From the NCBI GenBank assembly GCA_964580405.1, contig CAZOKM010000027.1:1-17359 (forward strand): a DNA stretch of 17,359 nucleotides, read 5' to 3'. The DNA comes from JAGTRI01 sp964580405 (GTDB taxonomy: Archaea; Thermoproteota; Bathyarchaeia; Bathyarchaeales; DTEX01). Below the pieces are notes generated by a model that saw only the letters and a program-made list of their open reading frames with translations, had not been told where the DNA came from and ran no database searches. The stretch's first letter is position 1, and each line of letters opens with the position of its first letter. Positions 6,509 to 13,312 of the stretch are shown here, piece by piece. The position numbers were made by a program, and so were the translations under genes.

Positions 6509-7060
6509 TTGGACCGCGAGGAGGCTCTGGAGCTCGTCAAGGCGAACGTCAAGAACCAGAACATCGTCCGCCACATGGTAGCCGTCATGGGAATAATGGA
6601 AGCCTTGGCGAAATACCTCAACGAGGACGAAGACTTGTGGGCGCTTACGGGGCTCGTCCACGACGTCGACTACGAGAAGACCGCCCAAAACTTCGAGAAG
6701 CACGGGTTACTCGCTGAGGAATTGCTTAAAGGCAAGGTCCCGGAAGAAGCCCTGACAGCCATAAAGGCGCACAACCACGAGCACACCGGCGTAGCGCCCA
6801 AGTCGCGGCTGGATAAGGCGCTAATTGCCTCCGACGCGGCTTCTGGGCTGATTGTCGCCTGCGCCCTTGTGATGCCCTCGAAGAAAGCCGCGGACGTGGA
6901 CGCGAAGACCGTCGCCAAAAAATTCAGGGACAAGGACTTCGCCCGAGGGGCCGACAGGAGCCGAATCGTCGTCTGCGAAGACCTCGGAATCCCCAAGGAA
7001 ACGTTCCTCGAAATAGCGCTGAAGGGCGTCCAAAACGTCAGCCAGAGCCTAGGCATCTAG
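6509..7060 (+). CDS. HD-domain metal-dependent phosphohydrolase
   Basis: 183 residues from TTG 6509, preceded by GGGAAGTGG at suitable spacing; no better in-frame ATG lies before the domain. The HD set is present: H22 (VRHMVAV), the H51-D52 pair (LVHDVD), histidines in AHNHEH at 88-92, and D109 (IASDAASG). This is a compact HD fold like archaeal HDIG-type proteins, which hydrolyse nucleotide or other phosphoesters. Substrate unknown. The gene follows GH26 by about 50 bp on the same strand, so co-transcription is possible, but no functional link is evident. Confidence 0.85.
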   Translation: MDREEALELVKANVKNQNIVRHMVAVMGIMEALAKYLNEDEDLWALTGLVHDVDYEKTAQNFEKHGLLAEELLKGKVPEEALTAIKAHNHEHTGVAPKSRLDKALIASDAASGLIVACALVMPSKKAADVDAKTVAKKFRDKDFARGADRSRIVVCEDLGIPKETFLEIALKGVQNVSQSLGI

Positions 7061-7105
7061 GTGGATTATTGTTTTTAAGCCCATTTCTCCTCAGCAACCA
7101 GAAAA

Positions 7106-7211
7106 GGGAAGGAGGCGTGCAGCCAGAAGGCCCATTCATAAAGCGGAATCTTGTTCTGCCTTAGCATTCCGGGATAGGACCTTCTGCAAGAAAAGCGTTC
7201 GCCTCATTCCC
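7106..7211 (+). ncRNA. Candidate rod-shaped structured RNA or small inverted-repeat element
   Basis: Three nested inverted repeats share one axis. The outer is GGGAAGGAGGCG (7106-7117) with CGCCTCATTCCC (7200-7211), 12 positions and one mismatch. The middle is CAGAAGG (7124-7130) with CCTTCTG (7180-7186). The inner is CGGAAT (7144-7149) with ATTCCG (7166-7171). Together they predict a hairpin rod of about 106 nt. A TATA-like TTTTTAAG at 7072-7079 is placed about 27-30 bp before the first stem base, so transcription could begin at the foot of the rod. AGCGGAATCTTG from the inner arm (7142-7153) recurs at 7227-7238. There is no coding frame and no tRNA signature. A small terminal-inverted-repeat element is the alternative; I see no flanking target duplication. 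Strand uncertain. Confidence 0.5.
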
Positions 7212-7330
7212 TGTGCATATCAATATAGCGGAATCTTGATATAAAACAAGTGTAACCGCCAAAACCCAGCCGACGGATACAGGCGTCTCGCCAGATTCGT
7301 AGTTCAAAACGGTTTTTCGTCCAGCCAGTT

Positions 7331-7349
7331 CTGCACATTTCCTGCACAT
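7331..7349 (+). promoter_or_regulatory. Tandem 8-mer CTGCACAT, candidate regulator site
   Basis: CTGCACAT occurs at 7331-7338 and again at 7342-7349, exactly 11 bp apart, about one helical turn, and ends 10 bp before the TATA-like box of the transporter gene. Two same-face copies next to a promoter suggest a transcription-factor site for the ECF gene. Confidence 0.4.
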
Positions 7350-7358
7350 GAGTAGATA

Positions 7359-7368
7359 GATTAAAAAA
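7359..7368 (+). promoter_or_regulatory. TATA-like box of the ECF transporter gene
   Basis: GATTAAAAAA is centred about 22 bp before ATG 7385. This is close to the distance expected if the transcript begins at or near the start codon, so a leaderless mRNA is likely, in keeping with the absence of a ribosome-binding site there. Confidence 0.5.
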
Positions 7369-7384
7369 GAGAGACCGAGACAAG

Positions 7385-7972
7385 ATGAGGACTGGAACCG
7401 AAATGAACACCAGAATGAGCACAATCTTCGTCGCCCAAACGGCGGTTCTAGGAGCCCTCGTCGTCGTCTTCGACTACGCCATGAAGTTCTCGGGCTTCAA
7501 AATCCCCTTCCCGTGGCTCCCGTACCTGAAGTTCGACTTCACGGGCGTCCCCATACTGCTGTCCCTCTTCCTCTCGGGTCCGCTTCTGGGAGCCTCAACC
7601 TCCGCAGTAGCGATGCTCGCAATCTTTGTCCGAAGCGGAGACGCCGTCAGCGCGTTCATGAAAGCCCTAGCTGAGTTCTCCACGGTCCTCGGCATGTACG
7701 CAGGCTACGCCGTGTTCAAAAAGCGCCAGAATCTCGCAAAGCCCGCCTCTTTCATGACAGGATGCACGGCAAGAGTGGTTGTCATGGCGTTGACGAACCT
7801 CATCGTTCTCCCGTCTTATTACGGGATGACGTACGAGGCGGTCCTCCTGACGACTCCCCTCACGGCGGTGTTCAACCTCGCTCAAGGCTTGTTGAGCATG
7901 TTCGGAGGGTACATCATCTACGAGGCGTTGAGGACAAGGATTCCGTCGTTAATCACAAATAAGGAAGCGTAA
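7385..7972 (+). CDS. ECF-type transporter substrate-binding (S) component, RibU-like
   Basis: 195 residues, highly hydrophobic, with about five or six membrane segments (roughly 13-31, 51-70, 75-90, 97-114, 128-148, 158-182). The segment IPFPWLPYLKFDFTGVPILLSLFLSGPLLGAS at about 39-70 fits the S-component pattern in which a short hydrophilic loop is followed by D-F-x-x-x-P and a G-P-x-x-G turn, seen in riboflavin (RibU) and related vitamin transporters. S components capture a vitamin or ion and work with a shared energising module (EcfA/EcfT), which is not in the window. Riboflavin or another vitamin is possible; I would not fix the substrate. ATG 7385 is chosen from the TATA distance; ATG 7403 is an alternative. 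Confidence 0.75.
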   Translation: MRTGTEMNTRMSTIFVAQTAVLGALVVVFDYAMKFSGFKIPFPWLPYLKFDFTGVPILLSLFLSGPLLGASTSAVAMLAIFVRSGDAVSAFMKALAEFSTVLGMYAGYAVFKKRQNLAKPASFMTGCTARVVVMALTNLIVLPSYYGMTYEAVLLTTPLTAVFNLAQGLLSMFGGYIIYEALRTRIPSLITNKEA

Positions 7973-7976
7973 CTCA

Positions 7977-8414
7977 TCAGTCGACTTTGTTTACCGCAAC
8001 CTTCTCCTTGGCAACTTTTAGGACGGAGTTGACCTGTTCCCGCGATAAAGGGAAGCCGTGGAAGCACCTGCCTTTGGCTTTGGAAGCCCCTACGACAGTG
8101 TCCTTGATTCTTACGGGGGGCTCAAACCTGTACAGCTCCTTGAAGACGAGGACGCCCCTCCAGCCCATCTTCTCGCACTCCTGCCTCTTCTCGTCTGGCA
8201 GCTCGTCCCTCTTCACGAACTCGCCGAGGACGCCGTAGCCGACGAAGGAGTCCCCCTTCTCAGCCTTGCGCACCAACAGAATGGTACCATTTGGTTCCCA
8301 GCGTCTGGCTATGCCGGGGAAGTACTTCTTTATCGTGAAGACCTGGTTGAACCATTCCTCCCTCGTTATCCGCAATATGAAATTGTTCGCAGATCTTTGA
8401 CTTTCAGAGCTCAA
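7977..8414 (-). CDS. DUF365/EVE-like small protein (PUA-like superfamily)
   Basis: 145 residues from a TTG start; there is no ATG early in the frame. The order NFILRITREEWFNQVFTIKKY, then GTILLVRKAEKGDSFVGYGVLGEFV (about 43-67) and a late WRGVLVFKELYRFEPPVRI (about 84-102) resembles archaeal DUF365 and EVE/PUA-like proteins, small beta-barrels that often bind modified nucleobases or RNA. This fold assignment is from pattern memory and is moderate. The gene converges on the ECF gene with only 4 bp between stops. Its likely promoter lies in the palindromic AT-rich stretch at 8430-8463. Confidence 0.6.
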   Translation of the reverse strand: MSSESQRSANNFILRITREEWFNQVFTIKKYFPGIARRWEPNGTILLVRKAEKGDSFVGYGVLGEFVKRDELPDEKRQECEKMGWRGVLVFKELYRFEPPVRIKDTVVGASKAKGRCFHGFPLSREQVNSVLKVAKEKVAVNKVD

Positions 8415-8429
8415 CGCAGCTCAGACCCC

Positions 8430-8458
8430 AAATGCATAATTCATTGCTTTATGCATTT
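8430..8458 (-). promoter_or_regulatory. Perfect 10-bp inverted repeat at the promoter of the DUF365-like gene
   Basis: AAATGCATAA (8430-8439) and TTATGCATTT (8449-8458) are exact inverse complements around a 9-bp centre. On the minus strand the outer arm merges with CTTAAATGCATAAAG, a TATA-like stretch about 40-45 bp before the TTG start. An operator covering the promoter is the simplest reading. Confidence 0.5.
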
Positions 8459-8547
8459 AAGAATTTTATGTCGCTGTCGGAAGTCAAATAGTAACAAAAT
8501 TATCCTAACATTTTTAGGGAATTAAAGAATGCATGTTTCCCCTTTCC

Positions 8548-8564
8548 CATGCCATTTGGGCATG
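8548..8564. promoter_or_regulatory. Inverted repeat CATGCC-N5-GGCATG
   Basis: Perfect 6-bp arms at 8548-8553 and 8559-8564. GCATGTT also occurs at 8531-8537 and 8560-8566, so the motif is partly repeated. It lies between the divergent DUF365-like gene and the isomerase gene, 36 bp before the isomerase TATA-like box. It may be a regulator site; this is weaker than the 8430-8458 palindrome. Confidence 0.3.
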
Positions 8565-8599
8565 TTCGCATCACCTAATATAACCTTTTTCTGCGAACG

Positions 8600-8606
8600 T
8601 TTATAG
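8600..8606 (+). promoter_or_regulatory. TATA-like box of the isomerase gene
   Basis: The sequence ACGTTTATAGG is centred about 54 bp before ATG 8657. A start near 8628 would leave a leader of about 28 nt that contains GGGAAAGGCGG, a plausible ribosome-binding region. CTAATATAACC at 8575-8584 is an alternative. Confidence 0.4.
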
Positions 8607-8656
8607 GTCGGAATATTGGAGTTTAAGGTATTTGGGAAAGGCGGTTGTGCGTAGAC

Positions 8657-9433
8657 ATGCAAATCGGGTTAATCGGCATCATCAGGAGCGAGCTCGAAAA
8701 GGATTACTGGGGCACCATGAGGAAGGTGGCTGAGCTCGGCTACGAGGGGATTGAAAGCGGCTTCCAGCCCGGAGTCGCGGAGTCAGCTGCGGAATACAGG
8801 CGAAAGCTGGATTCGTTGGGGCTGAAGACTGTGGCTCACGGGTCCAACGTCGACCTTCTGAGCACTAAGTTCGACGAGGTCGTTGGCAAAGTCAAGGCTC
8901 TGGGCTGCAGGTACGTCGTCATCTACTACAACCCGTGCCAGTCGAAGGAGCAGATTCTCAGGGACGCGGAGACCTACAATGAACTCGGCAAGAAGCTCCA
9001 CGCCGAGGGGCTGCAGCTCTGCTACCACAACCACTGCCAGGAGTTCGCGAAGTTCGACGGAAAATACGCGCTGGACATCCTCCTCGAAAACACCGACCCA
9101 AGGTACTTAGCGATGCAAATCGACGTCGCGTGGGTGACGGTCGGAGGTGAAGACCCAGCTAATCTCATAACGAAGTACAAGGGCAGGTGCCCGCTCATCC
9201 ACCTGAAGGACTTCACCCCCAAAGTCGTGACGAACGTCCTCAACGACCCGAGGCTTAAGGGGATATGGACCGAGGTCGGAACTGGAGTCGTCAACACCAA
9301 GTCTGTCCTTTCAGCCGCCAAGAAGGCGGGCGTCGAATGGGGAACCGTCGAACAGGACCAACTGCGCAACCTGCCCCCGATGGAAAGCATAAAAGTCAGC
9401 ATCCAAAACCTCAAAAAGCTCGGCGCAAAGTAG
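8657..9433 (+). CDS. Sugar phosphate isomerase/epimerase (xylose isomerase-like TIM barrel)
   Basis: 258 residues from ATG 8657; a TTG at 8645 would add four but abuts the purine-rich ribosome-binding stretch, so the ATG is preferred. Barrel landmarks are MQIGLIGIIR, LGYEGIESG at 27-35, LGLKTVAHG at 54-62, the strand QLCYHNHCQEF at 120-130 (H124, H126, E129), QIDVAWVTVGG at 154-164 (D156), PLIHLKDF at 179-186 (H182) and WGTVEQDQ at 228-235 (E232). The D, H and E at the strand ends match the metal site of the AP endonuclease 2/IolE-like family. Substrate is probably a sugar or inositol derivative; none can be named. No sugar kinase or transporter is adjacent, although GH26 lies 2 kb upstream on the same strand. 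Confidence 0.85.
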   Translation: MQIGLIGIIRSELEKDYWGTMRKVAELGYEGIESGFQPGVAESAAEYRRKLDSLGLKTVAHGSNVDLLSTKFDEVVGKVKALGCRYVVIYYNPCQSKEQILRDAETYNELGKKLHAEGLQLCYHNHCQEFAKFDGKYALDILLENTDPRYLAMQIDVAWVTVGGEDPANLITKYKGRCPLIHLKDFTPKVVTNVLNDPRLKGIWTEVGTGVVNTKSVLSAAKKAGVEWGTVEQDQLRNLPPMESIKVSIQNLKKLGAK

Positions 9434-9450
9434 CACACAAAATAGTGAAT

Positions 9451-9513
9451 ACGCTTCTTTTACTTCTTTTTCTAGTCTATAATCCAGAATTTTTAGCTCA
9501 GAAAAAGAAGCGT
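9451..9513. terminator. Bidirectional terminator between convergent genes
   Basis: ACGCTTCTTTT (9451-9461) and AAAAGAAGCGT (9503-9513) form a perfect 11-bp inverted repeat, placed between the stops of the isomerase (+) and gatA (-). Read from either side, transcription meets CTTCTTTT-type T-runs (also CTTCTTTTTCT at 9463-9473 on +), as archaeal RNA polymerase termination requires. Both genes can use the one element. Confidence 0.6.
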
Positions 9514-9530
9514 TGCAAATCTATTGAACG

Positions 9531-10994
9531 CTAGATGTTCGGTTTGCGGAGGTGGTGCTCCGTGTTCTGCTCGAAAGCGTGCGCTACTTGGAGGATTTTC
9601 TCCTCGTCGAACGGCTTCCCCATAATCTGGAGCCCAATCGGCAAGCCGTCACGGAAGCCGCAGGGGACGGAAACCGCCGGGCACCCCGTGAGGTTCGCCG
9701 GAACCGTCAATATGTCGCACATGTAGAGCGTCAGCGGGTCGTCAATCTTCTCGCCGAGGCTGAAAGGTAAAAGAGGCATCGTGGGTCCGACGAGGACATC
9801 GAAGCTTCGGAACGCTTTTTCGAAGTCTCTGCGCAGGATGGTCCTGACCTTCAGCGCCTTAAGGTAGTACTGGTCGTAGTAACCTGCCGACAGCGCGTAG
9901 GTGCCGAGGATTATGCGCCTCCTCACCTCGGTCCCGAACCCCTCCTTGCGGTCCGCCGCGTAGACGGTCGCCCAGTCACCCTCGTCCCGCTCCTCGCGGA
10001 ACCCGTACCTCAGCCCGTCGTAACGCGCAAGGTTCGAACTGGCTTCCGACATCGCGACGATGTAGTAAGCAGCTAAAGCGTAGCCCATGCTCGGAATCGA
10101 AAGCTCCTCGTACGCGCAACCGAGGCTCTCAAGCTTCTTTATTGCTTTCCAGACGGAGTCCTTGACGCCCTCCTCGACGCCTTCTCCGAGAAATTCCTGC
10201 GGCACTCCGACCCTCAACCCCTTGATGCCCTTTCCGAGAAGAGCCGTGTAATCCTTTGTAGGCAAATCAGCTGATGTGCTGTCTCTGCCGTCGTGCCCGC
10301 TTATAACTGAAAGCAGGAGTGCGAGGTCTTGAACGTTGCCCGCCAGCGGACCAATCTGTTCCAGACTATTCCCATACGAGATGAGCCCATAGCGGCTGAT
10401 GAGGCCGTAAGTTGGCTTCAGCCCCGCGACTGAGCAGTAGCTAGCTGGGCACCTAATCGAGCCTCCAGTGTCAGAACCTAATGCTAAGGGCGCTTCTCCT
10501 GCTGCCACCGCGGCTGCGCTTCCGCCTGAGGAGCCTCCCGGCACCTTCCTCTGGTTCCACGGGTTCCTCGTCGCGCCGAAGAAGCTGGTTTCGGTGGTTG
10601 TGCCCATCGCGTACTCGTCCATGTTCGTCTTGCCGACGACGACTGCGCCTTCGCCGCTGAGCCTTTCGACCACAGCCGCGTCGTACGGGGGCACATAGTC
10701 CCTGAGCATCCGCGACGAGCATGTTGTGAGTACTCCGCGGGTGCAGATGTTGTCCTTAACTGCCACGGGGACGCCTGCGAGGACCCCCGTCTTTCTTCTT
10801 TTTCGGATGTTGTTGTCTGTTTCCTTAGCTTTTGCTAAGGCTTTTTCTTCGACAAGAGTGACGAACGCGTGGACCTTGCCTTCGGCTTCTTTAATCCTCT
10901 CAAATATTGAGTGAAGGTACTCCTCCGACATCAGCTCTTGGCTTTTTATCTTCGTCGCAGCTTCCGTCGCGGACAGCTCATAAGGCTTGGGCAC
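9531..10994 (-). CDS. gatA: Asp-tRNA(Asn)/Glu-tRNA(Gln) amidotransferase subunit A
   Basis: 487 residues, full length for GatA. The amidase signature is complete: K80 (PVAVKDNICT), the Gly/Ser-rich loop PGGSSGGSAAAVAAG at 152-166 with S155, and the nucleophile S179 in GSDTGGSIRCPAS. This Lys-Ser-Ser triad releases ammonia from glutamine, which is channelled to GatB to amidate mischarged tRNA. gatC ends 24 bp upstream on the same strand. In most genomes gatB follows or is near; here the next gene converges, so gatB must be elsewhere. In archaea GatCAB mainly makes Asn-tRNA, while GatDE makes Gln-tRNA. Confidence 0.96.
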   Translation of the reverse strand: MPKPYELSATEAATKIKSQELMSEEYLHSIFERIKEAEGKVHAFVTLVEEKALAKAKETDNNIRKRRKTGVLAGVPVAVKDNICTRGVLTTCSSRMLRDYVPPYDAAVVERLSGEGAVVVGKTNMDEYAMGTTTETSFFGATRNPWNQRKVPGGSSGGSAAAVAAGEAPLALGSDTGGSIRCPASYCSVAGLKPTYGLISRYGLISYGNSLEQIGPLAGNVQDLALLLSVISGHDGRDSTSADLPTKDYTALLGKGIKGLRVGVPQEFLGEGVEEGVKDSVWKAIKKLESLGCAYEELSIPSMGYALAAYYIVAMSEASSNLARYDGLRYGFREERDEGDWATVYAADRKEGFGTEVRRRIILGTYALSAGYYDQYYLKALKVRTILRRDFEKAFRSFDVLVGPTMPLLPFSLGEKIDDPLTLYMCDILTVPANLTGCPAVSVPCGFRDGLPIGLQIMGKPFDEEKILQVAHAFEQNTEHHLRKPNI

Positions 10995-11018
10995 ATTTCT
11001 CTCCTCGTCAAAGGCTTT

Positions 11019-11336
11019 CTAGACTATTCGGGGCGACTTGAAGAACCTTTCCTCCTTCCTCGGAGCGTTCCTGAGCGACTCGTCCTTCGGCAGGGACTCC
11101 CCGACTTCGTCTAGCCGCTGGACGTTGACGAGGTCAAGGACTTGGTAGGTCGGCGGCACGCCTTCGGTGTCAGCCTCGTCGATTTTCCTGAAGAAGCCCA
11201 GAATCTTGTTAAATTGTTCAGTGAAGGCGTCCTTCTCCTCCTCGGAGACATTCACGTGCGCCAGCCACGCAACGTGCTCCACCTCCTCGCGGGAAATCCG
11301 CTTGTTTTTGTTTGTCCCCAAACTTTTAGACTCCAT
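11019..11336 (-). CDS. gatC: Asp-tRNA(Asn)/Glu-tRNA(Gln) amidotransferase subunit C
   Basis: 105 residues from ATG 11336; a TTG at 11342 would add two. The family pattern is present: ISREEVEHVAWLAHVNVSEEE at the start, a helix ending in FNKILGFFRKIDEADTEGVPPTY, then the extended stretch that wraps between GatA and GatB, with LRNAPRKEERFFKSPRIV at the end (the usual A-P...FFKVPRVL). GatC stabilises the GatA-GatB interface. It lies about 30 bp after the nre stop and 24 bp before gatA, which suggests a nre-gatC-gatA transcript. Confidence 0.93.
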   Translation of the reverse strand: MESKSLGTNKNKRISREEVEHVAWLAHVNVSEEEKDAFTEQFNKILGFFRKIDEADTEGVPPTYQVLDLVNVQRLDEVGESLPKDESLRNAPRKEERFFKSPRIV

Positions 11337-11367
11337 TTTCAAGTCTGTTTCTATGGCTTTTCATTGT

Positions 11368-12693
11368 TTAGGCTAGGTTCGGATTTAACTGTTTGCGTCC
11401 CATGAAGCTGTCCAGCTTCCTCTGCCTCTTATGCCACGCGAGAATCTGGCTCTTCCTCAGCCACCTGTCCAGGGGGAGCCTAAGCCTCCTCCCGAGCTCA
11501 GCGAGGCCTTCCTCCAGTGTGTTGAACTTCCGTGGCTCCTTCCTGAGGGCTTCGCGGCATATCTCCCTAAACCTCCACACGCCCATCGGAATCCAGTCGG
11601 GGTAAACCTCCATGAGGACAAGGGCGCCCGCCTGCCTCCTCAACTTCTTCAGATACTCCAGGACTGGGAGCCTAGCTGCGTAGTAGGCGCCAGCTAGGTC
11701 CGAGGCGTAGTCCTTTCGTCCCCAGTGGAGCTCGTAGTCCACTCCGGGCACCGCGTCTGCCGAGAACAGCCACGCCTCTTGGGCTTCGAACATCCACGAC
11801 GACGGGAACAGCAGGATTTGCACGTTGTTACCGAGCGCCGTGTGGCCCAGCACCGTGAACTCGTTTACCCACGGGTAGCCGAGGACTTCTTTATGGAGTT
11901 TCTTGCCTAAAATGTCGTCAACGGCCGTTATGCTCCACTCCGTGGGCACGAGCCGCTTGAGCCTCTTCGTCCCCAACAACCCAATGGACAGCATGCGCGT
12001 GATTTGGCGCTGGCTGATTTCCGAGTTGTAGAGCGTCGTTATTCCCTCCACGGCCTTCAGGTCCGTGTCGGAGACTACTTTATCGACGGGCTTCGGGACA
12101 CTTGGGTTCTCCGCCAGCACCGCGCGCGTGATGGAGGCGGACGGTCCTGATGGCGGCTCTCGCGAGGTGAAGGTTACCTCCAGCCTCGGTCGCTTGTTAA
12201 ACCACATCTCGGTGTCGACGGGCTTGGAAGCCATGACCACCTCCTGAAAGGTCGAGAGGAGACCGCTCGGGGCCCTCGCGGACCTGATGTCGACGAACCG
12301 TTTTCCCCTGACCAGCGAGAACCTGTACATGAGGATTTCGTCCATCGACTTGTCCAGCCACATCTCAGGCGCGTCCATGACCGCCGAGTCGACGGAGGGC
12401 ACCGGCGGGACGAGGGGTCCAGCCAGAACCTTCGGGTAGTTCCACGAGCCCACGAAGACCGCGGGGGGCGAGGAACCGAAGACGTTCTCCTTGTTCAACC
12501 CACTCTCGAGTCTCATCATCGCCTCAGCCTTGGCGAGAATGGGGCAGACTTGCTTTCCGCACAGTTTGCGATGCCCGTAGCAGGACGTGCAGAGGTTGCG
12601 GTTCCTCTCCACCTTCGTAACCTTGAAGAGCTTTTCCTGAACGGGCATTGTTGTCTGAAAGACTCCTTGTTTGGCGCTTCTTTTTTTGGGCAT
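11368..12693 (-). CDS. Nre family DNA repair protein with PCNA-interacting tail
   Basis: 441 residues from ATG 12693. The N-terminal zinc motif is C35-x2-C38-x6-C45-x4-C50 (CTSCYGHRKLCGKQVCP), characteristic of archaeal NreA/NreB. The body has the family's SPPAVFVGSWNYP.V..GP motif near residues 74-95 and a W-SI-AVDD segment at about 257-266. The C-terminus holds QRKLDSFM, a PIP-box-like Q-x-x-L-x-x-F-M, 9 residues before the conserved end of the chain. Nre proteins are known to bind PCNA through such a motif and to act in repair of DNA damage. A longer frame opens at 12762 but overlaps the divergent mntP start, so it is not preferred; M at 12648 is a third choice. Confidence 0.9.
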   Translation of the reverse strand: MPKKRSAKQGVFQTTMPVQEKLFKVTKVERNRNLCTSCYGHRKLCGKQVCPILAKAEAMMRLESGLNKENVFGSSPPAVFVGSWNYPKVLAGPLVPPVPSVDSAVMDAPEMWLDKSMDEILMYRFSLVRGKRFVDIRSARAPSGLLSTFQEVVMASKPVDTEMWFNKRPRLEVTFTSREPPSGPSASITRAVLAENPSVPKPVDKVVSDTDLKAVEGITTLYNSEISQRQITRMLSIGLLGTKRLKRLVPTEWSITAVDDILGKKLHKEVLGYPWVNEFTVLGHTALGNNVQILLFPSSWMFEAQEAWLFSADAVPGVDYELHWGRKDYASDLAGAYYAARLPVLEYLKKLRRQAGALVLMEVYPDWIPMGVWRFREICREALRKEPRKFNTLEEGLAELGRRLRLPLDRWLRKSQILAWHKRQRKLDSFMGRKQLNPNLA

Positions 12694-12754
12694 CCTTATA
12701 TGCGACTTAATGGTTGATTGGCGAAATAAAGTTGCTGCAAACCAGTGATACCCG
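12694..12754. promoter_or_regulatory. Shared divergent promoter region of nre and mntP
   Basis: Only 61 bp separate the chosen nre and mntP starts. GAAATAAAG (12723-12731) is a TATA-like stretch about 28 bp before the mntP TTG, suiting a leaderless mRNA. Read on the minus strand, CTTTATTTC at the same place is about 34 bp before the nre ATG, which is also preceded by ATAAGG. One AT-rich box may serve both directions. No manganese riboswitch fits in this space. Confidence 0.4.
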
Positions 12755-13312
12755 TTGGACATTGCGGAAATTTTACTCGTCGCATTTGGGCTGGCGATGG
12801 ACTGCTTCTCAGTGGCGATTACAAGCGGACTGGCGGTGAAGGAGATTAAATCCAGCTTTGCCCTTAAGGTGGGAGCGTCGTTCGGGTTCTTTCAGTCAGC
12901 CATGCCCGTCTTTGGGTGGCTGGGGGGAATTAGCCTGCTGGATGTTATTTCAGGAGTCGACCACTGGGTAGCCTTCGCCCTTCTGAGCCTAATCGGAGGA
13001 AAAATGCTGTATGAATCAGCGAGGAGAAAGGACGGAAAAGAGAAGGCTAACCCCTCAAAAGGACGAGTCTTGTTGATGCTTTCTGTTGCCACAAGCATCG
13101 ACGCTCTCGCCGTAGGGGTCGGGTTCGCCTTTCTCCACGTTGCGATTCTCATTCCGGTTATCGTCATTGGGGTGACAGCCTTCGCGATGTCGTTCTTCGG
13201 CGTCTATTTGGGCGGCAAGTTCGGAGAGCACCTTGGCTCAAAAATGGAAATCGTCGGAGGATTAATCCTCATAAGCATCGGAATAAAAATTTTGCTGGAA
13301 CACACGCTTTAG
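12755..13312 (+). CDS. mntP: Manganese efflux pump MntP family
   Basis: 185 residues, six membrane segments in two inverted halves (about 3-25, 35-58, 70-86; 106-127, 130-151, 163-182). The MntP hallmarks are the repeated acidic motif in the first helix of each half: D16 in FGLAMDCFSVAI and D116 in ATSIDALAVGVGF, and the loop KEIKSS after the first helix. A cytosolic Lys-rich loop (89-103) separates the halves. The family exports Mn2+ and protects against its excess. TTG 12755 is the only start that keeps the first helix whole. The stop overlaps the stop of the convergent HAD gene by a few bases. Confidence 0.9.
   Translation: MDIAEILLVAFGLAMDCFSVAITSGLAVKEIKSSFALKVGASFGFFQSAMPVFGWLGGISLLDVISGVDHWVAFALLSLIGGKMLYESARRKDGKEKANPSKGRVLLMLSVATSIDALAVGVGFAFLHVAILIPVIVIGVTAFAMSFFGVYLGGKFGEHLGSKMEIVGGLILISIGIKILLEHTL

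Noticed and set aside
7106..7211. A tRNA gene
   Set aside because: The ends GGGAAGG and CATTCCC look like an acceptor stem, but there is no T-loop, D-arm or anticodon arm at tRNA spacing; the nested stems make a single rod.
7061..7384. An FMN, TPP or other vitamin riboswitch before the transporter gene
   Set aside because: I see none of the conserved cores of those riboswitches, and the promoter next to ATG 7385 leaves almost no leader.
12694..12754. A yybP-ykoY manganese riboswitch upstream of mntP
   Set aside because: The gap is only about 60 bp and the likely mRNA is leaderless; the riboswitch core is not present.
12694..12762. The longer nre start at 12762
   Set aside because: It would place the nre start inside the divergent mntP coding region and the extra 23 residues look unlike the family's N-terminus.
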